Assembly (NCBI GenBank): GCA_963557065.1
Contig: CAUWCT010000020.1
Span: 1 to 32,192, forward strand
Direction: 5' to 3'
Length of the DNA stretch: 32,192 nucleotides
Source of the DNA: UMGS1370 sp963557065
GTDB lineage: Bacteria > Bacillota > Clostridia > Lachnospirales > Lachnospiraceae
Under the pieces are notes generated by a model. It ran no database searches. It was given only the letters and a program-made list of their open reading frames with translations, and had not been told where the DNA came from. The first letter of the stretch is position 1. Each line of letters begins with the position of its first letter. Positions 25,819 through 32,192 of the stretch are shown here, piece after piece. The position numbers and the translations under genes are program-made.

Positions 25819-26664
25819 TTACTCCATTCCAACAGCCTTGATCTCGTGTCCGCCTAAGCTTCCCTCATAAATAATGGTAACTTCATCCCCTTCGCTGGTC
25901 ATGGAAAAATCTGCTCCAGACTCTACAAAGTTAAAAATATTTCCATCTGGAGTTTCCAGATCCAAAGTTCCGTCACCAAGAGAGATTGCCACACCGGACA
26001 GTGTGTTGATCTTTGCCTCATCGCTGTCATACATATCTGCAGTCACTACTTTTACTGCCAGACCGGGATATTCTTCGTCTCCTGCCTCTCCTAAATAGGT
26101 AAGCTGGATCTCATCTCCTGCCACAATACCGTTGGTCCCTGTAACCATCTGAGCGATTTCTGTAGAGAATGTATAGGACTGATCATCAGAATTATCCTTT
26201 AATGTGATCGTATTTTCTCCCATATTTTCTACTGTTCCGGTCATCACAGGATCTCCGTCATACTCTTCTTCTGCAACAGAATAGTTCACATCCACTTCAA
26301 TCGCTTCCTGCTTTTCTGCTGCATCATCTACATAAAAATGAACGGAAACCTCATCTCCCTCTCCCAGAGAAAAATTACTGTTTACAGTTGCTTTGGAAAT
26401 GTCAAAAGATACTTCCTCTTCATCAATAGACTTTATGGTAAGAGTTGTATCATCCGCAGAAATTACTGTGCCATCCAGATAATCCTCTTCTCTCTCGGCC
26501 TCTGTAGAAGTCTCTTCTGCTGTAGTCTCAGCCTTTGTAGTTGCAGCTTCTGTCACTGCTGCCTCTGTTGCTGCAGTCTCTTCTGCTTTGGAGGAACATG
26601 CGGTTGCTCCCATCGCCATCGCAAGGACCATTGCCATTGTTAAAACATATTTTCTCTTTTTCAT
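25819..26664 (-). CDS. Lipoprotein with three tandem beta-domains (DUF5666-like)
   Basis: This 281-residue protein has a lipoprotein signal peptide ending in the lipobox ATAC (Cys23). A low-complexity Ala/Glu/Thr linker follows (residues about 26-60). Three similar units come next: YLDGTVISADDTTLTIKS (from about 62), MTGTVENMGENTITLKD (from about 140) and LSGVAISLGDGTLDLETP (from about 218). Each continues to a GDEV/GDEI beta-strand motif. The pattern resembles small OB-like/DUF5666 repeats, whose function is unknown. It is anchored outside the cytoplasmic membrane. GAGGAG precedes the ATG; it is monocistronic with a clear terminator. Confidence 0.8.
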   Translation of the reverse strand: MKKRKYVLTMAMVLAMAMGATACSSKAEETAATEAAVTEAATTKAETTAEETSTEAEREEDYLDGTVISADDTTLTIKSIDEEEVSFDISKATVNSNFSLGEGDEVSVHFYVDDAAEKQEAIEVDVNYSVAEEEYDGDPVMTGTVENMGENTITLKDNSDDQSYTFSTEIAQMVTGTNGIVAGDEIQLTYLGEAGDEEYPGLAVKVVTADMYDSDEAKINTLSGVAISLGDGTLDLETPDGNIFNFVESGADFSMTSEGDEVTIIYEGSLGGHEIKAVGME

Positions 26665-26819
26665 GCTACTTTTCTCCTCATCTATTTATTTGGATTTATT
26701 GTCTTTTTGTGCTACGGTTTATTGTACTACATTCCGCGCGGCAATACCATTGATATTTCATTAATAAATACGAGGGGAAATCTTAATTTTTTTGTAACTT
26801 ATGCAGCATGGCTGAACTA

Positions 26820-27653
26820 TTACAATTTTCCAAAGGCAGTAATCGAATCTGTCACCAACTGCTTAAACAGCGGAGCCACTCTGTCAGCTACTTCCTGAAC
26901 CTCCTTGTGGCTGAGAGGCTGGTCACTCATGCCGCAGGCCAGATTTGAAATACAGGAGATTCCGCAGATTTTCATTCCCATATGATTTGCTGCCACTGCC
27001 TCGCAGGCGGTACTCATTCCCACTGCATCGCCCCCTAAAATCCGGCTCATCTTTACCTCCTGGGGAGACTCGTAAGCAGGTCCGGTAAACTGCACATAAA
27101 CGCCTTCCTGTACCTTGATCCCTCTCTTAGCTGCACAATCCTTAATAATATCCCGCAGGCTGCTGTCATAAATCTGGCTCATATCCGGGAATCTCGGCCC
27201 CAGTTCATCTAAATTGGCTCCAATCAGCGGAGAGGGGACAAAGGATGCAATCTGATCTCTGATAATCATAAAATCACCTGCTGCAAAGTCGTAATTAACC
27301 CCTCCTGCTGCATTCGTCAAAAACAGAATCTCTGCCCCCATCATCTTCATTAAACGTACCGGAAGCACTACATCTGATATAGGATAACCTTCATAATAAT
27401 GAACCCGTCCCTGCATGATAACTGCCGGCACTCCGTTTACATGGCCGAAAATAAAACGTCCTTTATGTCCCGGTACAGTCGAAACCGGAAATCCATCAAT
27501 AGAACCATACTCAATTACTGCTTCTGTCTCAATTCCGTCTGCATAATCTCCCAATCCTGAACCTAAAATCAGGGCTACCTTTGGAGTAAATGGGATCTGA
27601 TCTCTAATGCTCTCATAACAGCGGACTAATTTATCATATACTGGATTGCTCAT
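26820..27653 (-). CDS. punA: Purine nucleoside phosphorylase (trimeric, class II family 2)
   Basis: This is a 277-residue cytoplasmic enzyme converting purine (deoxy)ribonucleosides and phosphate to base and (deoxy)ribose-1-phosphate for salvage. Diagnostic motifs are VALILGSGLGDYAD (phosphate loop), GRVHYYEGY, LTNAAGGVNYDFAAGDFMIIRDQI, VYVQFTGPAYESPQE, DAVGMSTACEAVAANHMGM (the Glu binding the purine) and ISCISNLACGM (the Asn binding N7/O6). Length is normal for the trimeric PNP family. AGGAGG precedes ATG 27653, and a good promoter candidate (27692-27720) lies just upstream. Symbols used for orthologs vary (punA, pupG, deoD in some annotations). Confidence 0.95.
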   Translation of the reverse strand: MSNPVYDKLVRCYESIRDQIPFTPKVALILGSGLGDYADGIETEAVIEYGSIDGFPVSTVPGHKGRFIFGHVNGVPAVIMQGRVHYYEGYPISDVVLPVRLMKMMGAEILFLTNAAGGVNYDFAAGDFMIIRDQIASFVPSPLIGANLDELGPRFPDMSQIYDSSLRDIIKDCAAKRGIKVQEGVYVQFTGPAYESPQEVKMSRILGGDAVGMSTACEAVAANHMGMKICGISCISNLACGMSDQPLSHKEVQEVADRVAPLFKQLVTDSITAFGKL

Positions 27654-27691
27654 GGAAACGTCCTCCTTTAATATAGTGTGATATATCTGTT

Positions 27692-27720
27692 ATTATACTG
27701 GATCTGAAGCACTTTCACAA
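27692..27720 (-). promoter_or_regulatory. Candidate promoter of purine nucleoside phosphorylase
   Basis: On the minus strand TTGTGA (27720-27715), 17 bases, then a perfect TATAAT (27697-27692). The -35 box coincides with the last codons and stop of the upstream membrane-protein gene. Confidence 0.6.
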
Positions 27721-28806
27721 GGAGTTCTTTCTTCTGCGGCTATGCAGGAAATAGACTGCTCCCACTGCTGCCGCCAGAACAATCAGACTGCCGCCAATTA
27801 AAAGTGAAAATGGAATATAGATGGAAAACCGGTCATATACCCATTGCTCTAATTCTCTGGAAAATCGCTCAAACTCTTTCTTGGCCTGCTGCCATATCCC
27901 CGTCCGCTGGAGCTCCTGCCCGCTGCCGGCCTCAGCCGGGGTTGCCGGTCTGGATTCCGGTACGAAACTGTCATCCGGGGGATCTGGTTCGGAAGGTATC
28001 TGCTCCGGCATGGCTTCTGAACCGGTTATGCTTTCTGCCTCCTGCACAGCGGTTTCTGCCGGAGCAGACAAAGACTCTGCATCTGCTTTTGCAGGCAAAA
28101 TCATATGTTCCTCTCCAGGCTCCGGAAATACCGCAGTTCCCTGATACACAGCCTGATAATCCGTCACTTTGCGAAGTCCTGTCACCCTGGCGTCCCGGTA
28201 CAAAATCCCATAGTCATCCTGATAACACTCTCCCACCCACTCTGCACCTGTAATCCGGTAGTCTCCGCTGGCTGCTCCAATCAATCCCAGAAGTTCCTCT
28301 TCGCTTCCCGCAAGAGGCGGTTCTCCCTCCTGATGGGCAATCCGCTTGCCATTTAACTCATAAGTCTCTGCTCCATACGCCCGGAATGTGACCACCATAG
28401 AAAAATCGTCTTTCCAATAGCTTCTGGCAGATCCATCTGCACTCCGCAAGGGCTCTGCGCCTGCCAGTTCCAGCCTTCCATATCCCGCTGTCTCTCTGCC
28501 TCTGTCCCAGATCTCAACACCAATCTCCGGCGGAATACCTGCAAGCGCTTCTACCCCTTCATACTCAACACTGCGCACCATATCCGGCCATCTGTCCTTT
28601 CCTCCAGAAGCCATCGCCGCCTCCCTGGCGATTGCCTCTTTTGGTGTGTAAGATGCTGTGATATATCCAACTAATAGTTCCTCCGGGGGCAGTGATTCCC
28701 TGCTAATCTCCCCCCTTGCCTCTATGGGATAACCTGAAAAAATAACCGAAATCAATAACAAAACCGCCGCGGATATTGGGATTGCCGACTTTAAAATACG
28801 CACCAC
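27715..28806 (-). CDS. Signal-peptide-bearing, C-terminally anchored hypothetical protein
   Basis: This 363-residue protein is of no recognised family. An N-terminal hydrophobic signal (about residues 8-27) is followed by an extracytoplasmic region of about 200 residues. Then comes a Pro/Glu/Ser/Ala-rich linker (about 240-300), an amphipathic segment (QAKKEFERFSRELEQWVYDRF), and a C-terminal membrane helix (about 332-355) ending in basic HSRRRKNSL. The layout suggests a surface-exposed protein tethered at its C-terminus. Tandem GTG codons at 28806 and 28803 are the only plausible starts near the signal peptide. The AAAAGG upstream lies unusually close to both, so the exact start is uncertain. 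A strong promoter candidate lies at 28831-28859. Confidence 0.75.
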   Translation of the reverse strand: MVRILKSAIPISAAVLLLISVIFSGYPIEARGEISRESLPPEELLVGYITASYTPKEAIAREAAMASGGKDRWPDMVRSVEYEGVEALAGIPPEIGVEIWDRGRETAGYGRLELAGAEPLRSADGSARSYWKDDFSMVVTFRAYGAETYELNGKRIAHQEGEPPLAGSEEELLGLIGAASGDYRITGAEWVGECYQDDYGILYRDARVTGLRKVTDYQAVYQGTAVFPEPGEEHMILPAKADAESLSAPAETAVQEAESITGSEAMPEQIPSEPDPPDDSFVPESRPATPAEAGSGQELQRTGIWQQAKKEFERFSRELEQWVYDRFSIYIPFSLLIGGSLIVLAAAVGAVYFLHSRRRKNSL

Positions 28807-28830
28807 ACCTTTTCAATTAATCATATACCT

Positions 28831-28859
28831 ATTATAGGCATGGAATACGGCATGTGCAA
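28831..28859 (-). promoter_or_regulatory. Candidate promoter for the anchored hypothetical protein gene
   Basis: On the minus strand TTGCAC (28859-28854), 17-base spacer, perfect TATAAT (28836-28831). The leader to the GTG start would be only about 18-20 bases. Confidence 0.6.
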
Positions 28860-28882
28860 GGTCTCCTTTCGTCTTAAAAAGG

Positions 28883-30205
28883 CTATCTATAAAACCGGCT
28901 GTAAACCTGACCCGGCGCAATGCCTCCCCTGTAAGCGCCAAGTTCACTTACCGTTACCAGCTGATAACCTCTTTTTACCAGTTCCGGGATAATCACTTCT
29001 GCAGCGTCTGCAGTGGTTCCGTAAATATCATGCATCAAAATAATATCCCCATCTTTTACATGATCCAGAACGCTGCTGATGGTTCTGGAAGGATTTTTGT
29101 GCTGCCAGTCTCTGGTGTCAATGGACCACATAATTGCCGGCATTCCCATGTTGCCCAGTACATTCAGAGAAGCCTGGTTATAATATCCTCCCGGAGGGCG
29201 CACCAATTTTGGAGTCACTCCGCACGCATTCTGAATCTTCTGATTCGTGGTCTGGATCTGGCTGACAATACCGTCAGCCCCTATTTTATTCAAATATTTA
29301 TGATCGTTGGTATGGTTGGCTACTTCGCAGTTTAATGCTGCCATTCTCTGAATCGTCGGAGTATTTCCGGTTGTTACATTGCTCCCGACCATAAAGAACG
29401 TCGCCCGTCCGCCATTGGCCTCCAGACTGTTTAAAATCCGATTCGTCACAGACGCTCTCGGTCCATCGTCAAAAGTCAGGGCCACCATTGGGCGATTGGG
29501 GTCCACGCCTGCCGGAAGCATCTGGGAGGGAAGTTTTTCCGGCTCTGCGGGAGGAGTCTCTCCCTTTCTCGTTACCGATATCCGAATCCCGTCTGCACGT
29601 AGTCCGACCCCCTCTTTGCCTGCCGGATTCCCATTGGCCGCCCAGTCTGTCCAGGCGCCGTTTTGATAAACCATATAATACACATCGTAATATTCTTTTA
29701 AGTCCCCTGTCAGTTCCATTTTCACAGATTCCAAGACCGTTCCTGCCTCTGTACTGCCGGATTCTGCCATATTCTCTGCCCATGGCTGCCATCCCTGTCC
29801 GCTGACATTTACCTGATACGCAAGGGTTCCGCTGAATCCCTCCGGCTGTCCCTTTAGAGTCGCCTTAAAAGCAGTCATATAATCTCCTGCTGCTGCGCAC
29901 TCAAAATTATCATCATATTCCTCACTCCAGCCCTTTCCCGCAAAAAATGCCTGGTATACAGACTGAATCTCCGGAAGTTCTGATACCTGAATCTCCGTTT
30001 CCTGACTTGGGCTGTTTTCTGTCTCTATCTGTGACTCGCTTTCCCCGCTCTGACCGTTTTCTGCCTCTGCCAGAGACTGCTCCAATGCAATACCGGGACC
30101 TGTTGCATCCTGGGAAGCCAGTGCTGTAATGGGAAATGCTGACAAAATCATTCCCAGCGCAAAAGCTGCCGCAATCCTCACCGGATTTTTCCACAACTTC
30201 ACCAT
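28883..30205 (-). CDS. Secreted polysaccharide deacetylase (CE4) with ChW-like repeat
   Basis: This 440-residue protein has a signal peptide (to about residue 31, ITALASQ), then a Glu/Ser/Gln-rich linker. A ChW-type hydrophobic-repeat region follows (YQVNVSGQGWQPWAENM; YYMVYQNGAWTDWAANGNPAG). The C-terminal NodB domain carries all catalytic motifs: TFDDGP, HTNDH, RPPGG, DTRDWQ and LMHD. It removes N-acetyl groups from an external polymer such as peptidoglycan or chitooligosaccharide. The start chosen is ATG 30205, which overlaps the upstream HD gene's stop and has AAAAGGAG upstream; the longer open frame to 30271 lies inside that gene. Translational coupling with the HD protein is likely. Confidence 0.9.
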   Translation of the reverse strand: MVKLWKNPVRIAAAFALGMILSAFPITALASQDATGPGIALEQSLAEAENGQSGESESQIETENSPSQETEIQVSELPEIQSVYQAFFAGKGWSEEYDDNFECAAAGDYMTAFKATLKGQPEGFSGTLAYQVNVSGQGWQPWAENMAESGSTEAGTVLESVKMELTGDLKEYYDVYYMVYQNGAWTDWAANGNPAGKEGVGLRADGIRISVTRKGETPPAEPEKLPSQMLPAGVDPNRPMVALTFDDGPRASVTNRILNSLEANGGRATFFMVGSNVTTGNTPTIQRMAALNCEVANHTNDHKYLNKIGADGIVSQIQTTNQKIQNACGVTPKLVRPPGGYYNQASLNVLGNMGMPAIMWSIDTRDWQHKNPSRTISSVLDHVKDGDIILMHDIYGTTADAAEVIIPELVKRGYQLVTVSELGAYRGGIAPGQVYSRFYR

Positions 30206-30780
30206 TCGATTTGAAACTCCTTTTCCTGCAATTTTTTGCTGCAATTCATGCTGCCAAATACAAAATGGCAAAGCATCGCATATTCCTGGTAAGCCGGAAA
30301 TTCCTGTAAATCCTCTAAATTCTGCAAAACCCCTGTGTAATACCAGCCCTGCATTCCCGGATCTTTTTGCCTGAAACGCTCCCAGACTTTATCGCCGATT
30401 TCCATATAATCCCTGGCCGTACACCGCAGATTGCTCAGCTTGTCCCCCAGGGCTAAAATTTTGGAATCCCGGCTGGCCGTCTTAAGGCTTTCAATGGTAG
30501 CGCCTTTTCTTTCTATCCAGCTTTTAGACTTGTCCTCACTCTCTGCTGCCACCAGACATGCGACTCTTGCCCCAAATTTTTCTCTGATTTCCTCTTGTGT
30601 AACTCCTGCATCCTCGATGACATCATGGAGCAGTGCTGCTGCAATTACCTCTTCATCCTCTGTCATCATAGATACAATCACAGCAGTCTCTGCCGGGTGA
30701 GCCATATAGGGAATCGTGCTTCCCTTTCTAAGCGCACCTTTATGAGCTTCTGCTGCAAATGCCGCCGCTTCTCTTATCAT
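30199..30780 (-). CDS. Stand-alone RelA/SpoT-like HD-domain hydrolase
   Basis: This 193-residue protein matches only the hydrolase part of RelA/SpoT enzymes. It has AHKGALRKGSTIPYMAHPAETAVIV (His13, His28), ALLHDVIEDAGVT (His52-Asp53, Glu56-Asp57), KFGARVACLVAAESEDKS and LALGDKLSNLRC. No synthetase or TGS domain follows. Stand-alone proteins of this kind hydrolyse (p)ppGpp or other pyrophosphorylated nucleotides using Mn2+. AAGGAGGA precedes ATG 30780; the longer open frame to 30807 adds nine residues upstream of this ribosome site and is rejected. Its last bases overlap the deacetylase start. The substrate is inferred from family only. Confidence 0.85.
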   Translation of the reverse strand: MIREAAAFAAEAHKGALRKGSTIPYMAHPAETAVIVSMMTEDEEVIAAALLHDVIEDAGVTQEEIREKFGARVACLVAAESEDKSKSWIERKGATIESLKTASRDSKILALGDKLSNLRCTARDYMEIGDKVWERFRQKDPGMQGWYYTGVLQNLEDLQEFPAYQEYAMLCHFVFGSMNCSKKLQEKEFQIEW

Positions 30781-30825
30781 AGGATTCCTCCTTAATCTGA
30801 ACAGCATCTGTATGCAACCAGATTT

Positions 30826-30854
30826 ATCATATCACATTTCGATAGAATTTAGAA
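30826..30854 (-). promoter_or_regulatory. Weak candidate promoter for the HD-deacetylase pair
   Basis: On the minus strand TTCTAA (30854-30849), 17 bases, TATGAT (30831-30826). The -10 is good and the -35 poor. Confidence 0.3.
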
Positions 30855-30861
30855 GTTAATC

Positions 30862-30890
30862 TTGTAAGTTGCGTTATTTTCTGCTATGCT
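30862..30890 (+). promoter_or_regulatory. Candidate promoter for the anchored hypothetical protein at 30969
   Basis: TTGTAA (30862-30867), 17-base spacer, TATGCT (30885-30890). A short repeat copy begins 2 bases after the -10, so transcription would start within that palindrome. Confidence 0.45.
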
Positions 30891-30891
30891 T

Positions 30892-30935
30892 AGCATCAGT
30901 GTACAAGGGGCGTGTTGTCTCTGTGCACTGATACT
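30892..30935. repeat. Minimal copy of the 21-kb inverted-repeat element
   Basis: AGCATCAGTGTACA (30892-30905) is identical to the terminus of the 274-bp element. It is faced by TGTGCACTGATACT (30922-30935), a slightly diverged inverted copy. The 16-base centre contains GGCGTGTTG, the reverse complement of CAACACGCC found just inside the large element's left end. It probably folds as a hairpin in the 5' leader of the next gene. Confidence 0.75.
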
Positions 30936-30968
30936 GAGTTCAAAATTTAATTGCAGGAGGATTATTTT

Positions 30969-31754
30969 ATGGATTACCGCAGTTCAGGCCGTACCTCTTC
31001 TTCCGGCTACGGCTATAAATCTCCAAAAAAGCAGGATGATTTTCTCCATGTACTGCTTTTTTACATACTTCCATTTATTGTATTTAACGGTCTGCTCTTT
31101 TTCCTGCTGACCACAAAACCCAAAGTAGAGATTACAGTAGGCACTACAAAGGATTACAAAACCACGTCTGTAGATGTCACAGTAAAATCATTTCTGCCCC
31201 TCAAGAGCATGGTTTCCACTCAGGAATCTGTAGAACTTCCTCTGGAAAAAACCGGCCGCGGCAAATACACTGCTGCCATTGACAAAAATGGGGTAATTGA
31301 AGTTACAGTATCAAGCATCAACGGCATGGTTGCCGCTGCCTATGAACCGGTAGATATCTTAGATGATCTTCCGCCGTCCATCAATGAGGACTTCACCATT
31401 GAAGACGGTCTGCTGACTTTTACCATTGAAGACAGCCAGTCCGGCGTTGATTTTAATTCGATCTCTGGCACAACTGCCATGGGAATTCCCGTAACCCCTA
31501 CCATTGATAAGTTCAACAGCAAAATTTCTTTTGAAATTGATGCCACAGGACTTACGGTTTATGCAGCAGATATGTGCGGCAATGCAACACAGGCAAACTT
31601 TAACATGACTTCCAATGATATGACTGTATCCGGCGGGACAGAAAATCAGGCTCCGGCAGAATCCCAGGCTTCCGATTCTGCTTCTTCGGAGGAAACTTCC
31701 TCCTCTTCCAGGGAGACTGCTTCCCAGCCGCCAAGCATCACCATTACCCAGTAA
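30969..31754 (+). CDS. Membrane-anchored hypothetical protein with Ig-like extracellular region
   Basis: This 261-residue protein has a short polar N-terminus rich in Ser/Gly/Tyr (RSSGRTSSSGYGYKS) and one membrane helix (about residues 22-44). The extracytoplasmic part is beta-rich; the segment DDLPPSINEDFTIEDGLLTFTIEDSQSGVD...YAADMCGNATQANF resembles bacterial Ig-like domains, in which a D-x-x-GN motif is common. The last 45 residues are Ser/Glu/Ala-rich low complexity ending PSITITQ. It is probably inserted with the N-terminus inside. The start is ATG 30969 after GCAGGAGG (30953-30960); the in-frame TTG at 30951 lies before the ribosome site. Function unknown. Confidence 0.78.
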   Translation: MDYRSSGRTSSSGYGYKSPKKQDDFLHVLLFYILPFIVFNGLLFFLLTTKPKVEITVGTTKDYKTTSVDVTVKSFLPLKSMVSTQESVELPLEKTGRGKYTAAIDKNGVIEVTVSSINGMVAAAYEPVDILDDLPPSINEDFTIEDGLLTFTIEDSQSGVDFNSISGTTAMGIPVTPTIDKFNSKISFEIDATGLTVYAADMCGNATQANFNMTSNDMTVSGGTENQAPAESQASDSASSEETSSSSRETASQPPSITITQ

Positions 31755-31763
31755 TCAAAAGGG

Positions 31764-31829
31764 GCTGTCGGGAAATAGATAGTTCCCAACAGGGGCAGAT
31801 TTGGCTCGTATGAGTCAAATCTGCCCCTG
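31764..31829 (+). terminator. Tandem hairpins between hypothetical gene and transposase
   Basis: Hairpin 1: CTGT-C-GGGAA (31765-31774) pairs with TTCCC-A-ACAG (31783-31792). Hairpin 2: CAGGGGCAGATTTG (31790-31803) pairs exactly with CAAATCTGCCCCTG (31816-31829). The hairpins overlap by three bases and so may compete. The T run after hairpin 2 is short and interrupted. They may end transcription of the upstream gene or belong to the insertion sequence end, shielding the transposase from read-through. Confidence 0.55.
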
Positions 31830-31890
31830 AAACTTTTCGATAAAAAAGAGAAAAAAGATGGCTAACGACAACCATCTCCTCTCCATTCCA

Positions 31891-31899
31891 TGTTATAAT
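31891..31899 (+). promoter_or_regulatory. Extended -10 promoter of the transposase
   Basis: TG at 31891-31892 and perfect TATAAT at 31894-31899 form an extended -10 (TGtTATAAT). No good -35 is present. The start codon begins only 6 bases after the -10, so the transcript could be leaderless. Confidence 0.5.
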
Positions 31900-31905
31900 G
31901 GAACT

Positions 31906-32192
31906 ATGCTAAAACAAGATTATTATAACGAATTTTTTGAATTAGGGCAACAGAAAATTAACTTTAGTTTCTTTGAATTGAGTTTACCTGACGACGATCC
32001 AGTCTATACCCTGAAAAAAGTGATGGAGGATTTAGATTTTTCTGGCTTGTTAGCCAATTGTTCAGATAAGGGAAGAATCGGGTACAATCCAATTATGATG
32101 TATGCTGTAGTTACTTACGCAAACATGCGTGGGGTAAGGGCTGTTGACCGTATTGTAGAATTATGTGAAAGAGACCTTGCGTTTATCTGGCT
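31906..32192 (+). CDS. IS1182-family transposase, N-terminal part
   Basis: The open frame continues to the end of the window (95 complete codons). The N-terminal sequence contains FELSLPDDDPVYTLKKVMEDLDFSGLL, then GRIGYNPIMMYAVVTYANMRGVRAVDRIVELCERDLAFIWL. This is the DUF772-type N-terminal domain of IS1182/IS4-superfamily DDE transposases; the catalytic domain lies beyond the window. No ribosome site precedes the ATG, and a TATAAT box ends 6 bases upstream. Whether the full gene is intact cannot be judged here. Confidence 0.85.
   Translation, partial: MLKQDYYNEFFELGQQKINFSFFELSLPDDDPVYTLKKVMEDLDFSGLLANCSDKGRIGYNPIMMYAVVTYANMRGVRAVDRIVELCERDLAFIW

Larger units (their letters stand above)
31760..32192 (+). 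mobile_element. Left part of an IS1182-like insertion sequence, cut by window end
   Basis: A transposase start runs off the window. Just upstream lies AGGGGCTGTCGGGAAATAG (from 31760), which looks like a plausible IS terminal repeat of this family. The exact boundary cannot be fixed because the other end and any target duplication are outside the window. Confidence 0.6.

Noticed and set aside
26780..26835. Terminator after the purine nucleoside phosphorylase gene
   Set aside because: TTGTAA/TTACAA form only a six-pair, AT-rich stem with a poorly paired interior, so the call is too weak despite an adjacent T run on the minus strand.
30206..30271. Longer N-terminus of the polysaccharide deacetylase
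   Set aside because: It overlaps the HD gene and would put about 22 non-signal residues before the signal peptide; ATG 30205 has the ribosome site.

Overview
The window looks like a chromosomal segment of a low-to-moderate GC Firmicute, most likely a gut Clostridia/Lachnospiraceae-type bacterium. The signs are strong AGGAGG-type ribosome sites, LplB/YtcP-type sugar ABC transporters with a YesN-like AraC regulator, a YesL/DUF624 protein, a ChW-repeat polysaccharide deacetylase and an IS1182-type transposase. Genus assignment is inference; no rRNA or tRNA gene was seen.

Layout. (1) 1-1900: an AT-rich stretch with a start-less, probably broken ORF, a secreted transglutaminase-like protein and a translationally coupled 70-residue secreted peptide. 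(2) 1914-2522: a hexapeptide-repeat O-acetyltransferase with a terminator. (3) 2627-22760: a large carbohydrate-utilisation locus built around a divergent promoter region at 8380-8772. Leftward run a sugar-binding lipoprotein, two ABC permeases and a membrane-anchored AraC-type sensor/regulator. Rightward run three heparinase II/III-type lyase-like proteins, three Cys-type sulfatases, a DUF624 membrane protein, a GH88 unsaturated glucuronyl hydrolase and a DUF3604 PHP-like protein. (4) 22807-25693, leftward: a BadF-type N-acetylhexosamine kinase, a GNAT acetyltransferase and a MATE exporter. (5) 25819-31754: housekeeping and envelope genes, namely a three-repeat lipoprotein, purine nucleoside phosphorylase, an anchored hypothetical protein, a polysaccharide deacetylase, a stand-alone RelA/SpoT-like HD protein and a membrane-anchored hypothetical. 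(6) 31760-end: the start of an IS1182-like insertion sequence, cut by the window edge.

How the locus may work (inference): none of the lyase, sulfatase or GH88 proteins carries a visible signal peptide, while the solute-binding protein is a lipoprotein. This suggests that sulfated, uronate-containing oligosaccharides, for example from glycosaminoglycans, are imported intact. They would then be cleaved, desulfated and hydrolysed in the cytoplasm, and an amino sugar may be phosphorylated by the kinase. The transporter ATPase and the sulfatase-maturing radical-SAM enzyme (anSME) are not in the window.

The most unusual non-coding signal is a 274-bp composite inverted-repeat element between the GH88 and DUF3604 genes. 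It has about 21-bp terminal inverted repeats around two long hairpins whose tips are inverted copies of each other and differ by compensatory transitions. A 44-bp minimal relative lies near 30.9 kb, immediately downstream of a candidate promoter.
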